A stretch of 5,750 nucleotides of DNA from Gemmatimonadales bacterium (GTDB lineage: Bacteria; Gemmatimonadota; Gemmatimonadetes; Gemmatimonadales; GWC2-71-9): positions 1 through 5,750 of the forward strand of contig JABDII010000460.1 in the NCBI GenBank assembly GCA_013003805.1. The letters run 5' to 3'. Shown piece by piece: positions 5,424-5,750 of this stretch. Position numbers and translations under genes: made by a program. The number at the start of each line of letters is the position of its first letter. Within the stretch, counting starts at the first letter, position 1. The notes below the pieces were generated by a model. That model was not told the DNA's origin, made no database searches, and saw nothing but the letters and a program-made list of their open reading frames with translations.

Positions 5424-5750
5424 TTCGCCGGGAGCTTCTTGGTTCTCCTCATTTCGCGCTTGGTGTCCGGCGGGTGCGGGTCCATCGTGAACGTAGCCCA
5501 GGCGACGCTGGCCGATGTCACTCCGCCTGAGCGCCGGGCGAGCGCCATGGGGCTGATAGGTGCTGCGTTCGGGGTGGCCTTCATCATTGGACCGGCGCTT
5601 GGTGGGTTCAGTTCCCGCTGGGGAGAGGCGGCCCCTGGCCTGGTGGCTGCGTCGTTGAGCGGTGCGAACTTCTTCGCCGCGCTCTTCCTCCTGCCCGAGA
5701 CCCGCACGACCGCCGACCGATCCCGGATTCAAGCCCGAGCCCGTTGGTCG
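5424..5750 (+). pseudogene. MFS drug:H+ antiporter, continuation after the in-frame stop, cut by window end
   Basis: 109 further codons in the same frame as the part before 5421, with no other stop and no frameshift, running off the right edge. TM4 with LLISRLVSGGCGSIVNVAQATLADVTPPERR (split here as helix plus loop) matches the TetA-like pattern. TM5 carries motif C, GAAFGVAFIIGPALGG, a signature of drug-exporting antiporters. TM6 (about GLVAASLSGANFFAALFLLPE) and the central loop (RTTADRSR) follow. Conservation after the stop shows the damage is recent, absent from the real genome, or read through. Restart codons in frame are GTG 5463, GTG 5487 and ATG 5547, but each would lose essential helices. 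The rest of the C-terminal half is outside the window. Confidence 0.75.

Noticed and set aside
5421..5460. Selenocysteine insertion at the in-frame TGA
   Set aside because: Only a short GGAG/CTCC pairing can be drawn downstream, unlike a bacterial SECIS hairpin, and this transporter family has no known selenoprotein members.
5088..5732. Long minus-strand open frame (214 codons) opposite the transporter
   Set aside because: Composition is Arg/Glu/Gln-rich shadow of a GC-rich membrane-protein gene. The plus strand carries clear MFS motifs across the same bases.

Overview
The window reads as GC-rich bacterial chromosome from a Gram-negative-type cell: it encodes a predicted outer-membrane barrel, a probable lipoprotein and a periplasmic cupredoxin. 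Four of the six genes whose start lies in the window appear to begin with GTG. The TPR plus CsgG/FlgO-like lipoprotein paired with a barrel resembles arrangements I associate with Gemmatimonadota and some deltaproteobacterial lineages. That placement is an inference from style, not a demonstrated affiliation.

Layout. Positions 1-1200 (+) hold the 3' part of a methyl-accepting chemotaxis protein whose sensor region lies before the window. It converges with a small minus-strand gene (1663-1217) for a basic protein with an AlgP/histone-H1-like Lys/Ala/Pro tail, preceded by a 152-base AT-richer gap. Upstream of that, still on the minus strand, is a tight three-gene operon read from 4723 down to 1816: a secreted cupredoxin, a TPR/CsgG-like probable lipoprotein, and an outer-membrane beta-barrel. 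The first two genes are 2 bases apart and the last two overlap as GTGA. A 91-base divergent gap separates the operon from two plus-strand genes: a small four-cysteine zinc-ribbon-like protein (4815-5063) and a drug:H+ antiporter of the major facilitator superfamily. The antiporter reading frame is interrupted by one in-frame TGA (5421-5423) and runs off the right edge.

How the genes may work together. The operon products are all predicted to be exported, so the most economical idea is one envelope module: a periplasmic copper-type protein, a periplasm-facing lipoprotein scaffold and an outer-membrane pore. The function is unknown. The cupredoxin appears to lack the usual axial Met ligand. The chemoreceptor, the basic protein and the transporter have no evident functional tie to this module. 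I saw no RNA genes, CRISPR arrays, insertion sequences or integration sites.
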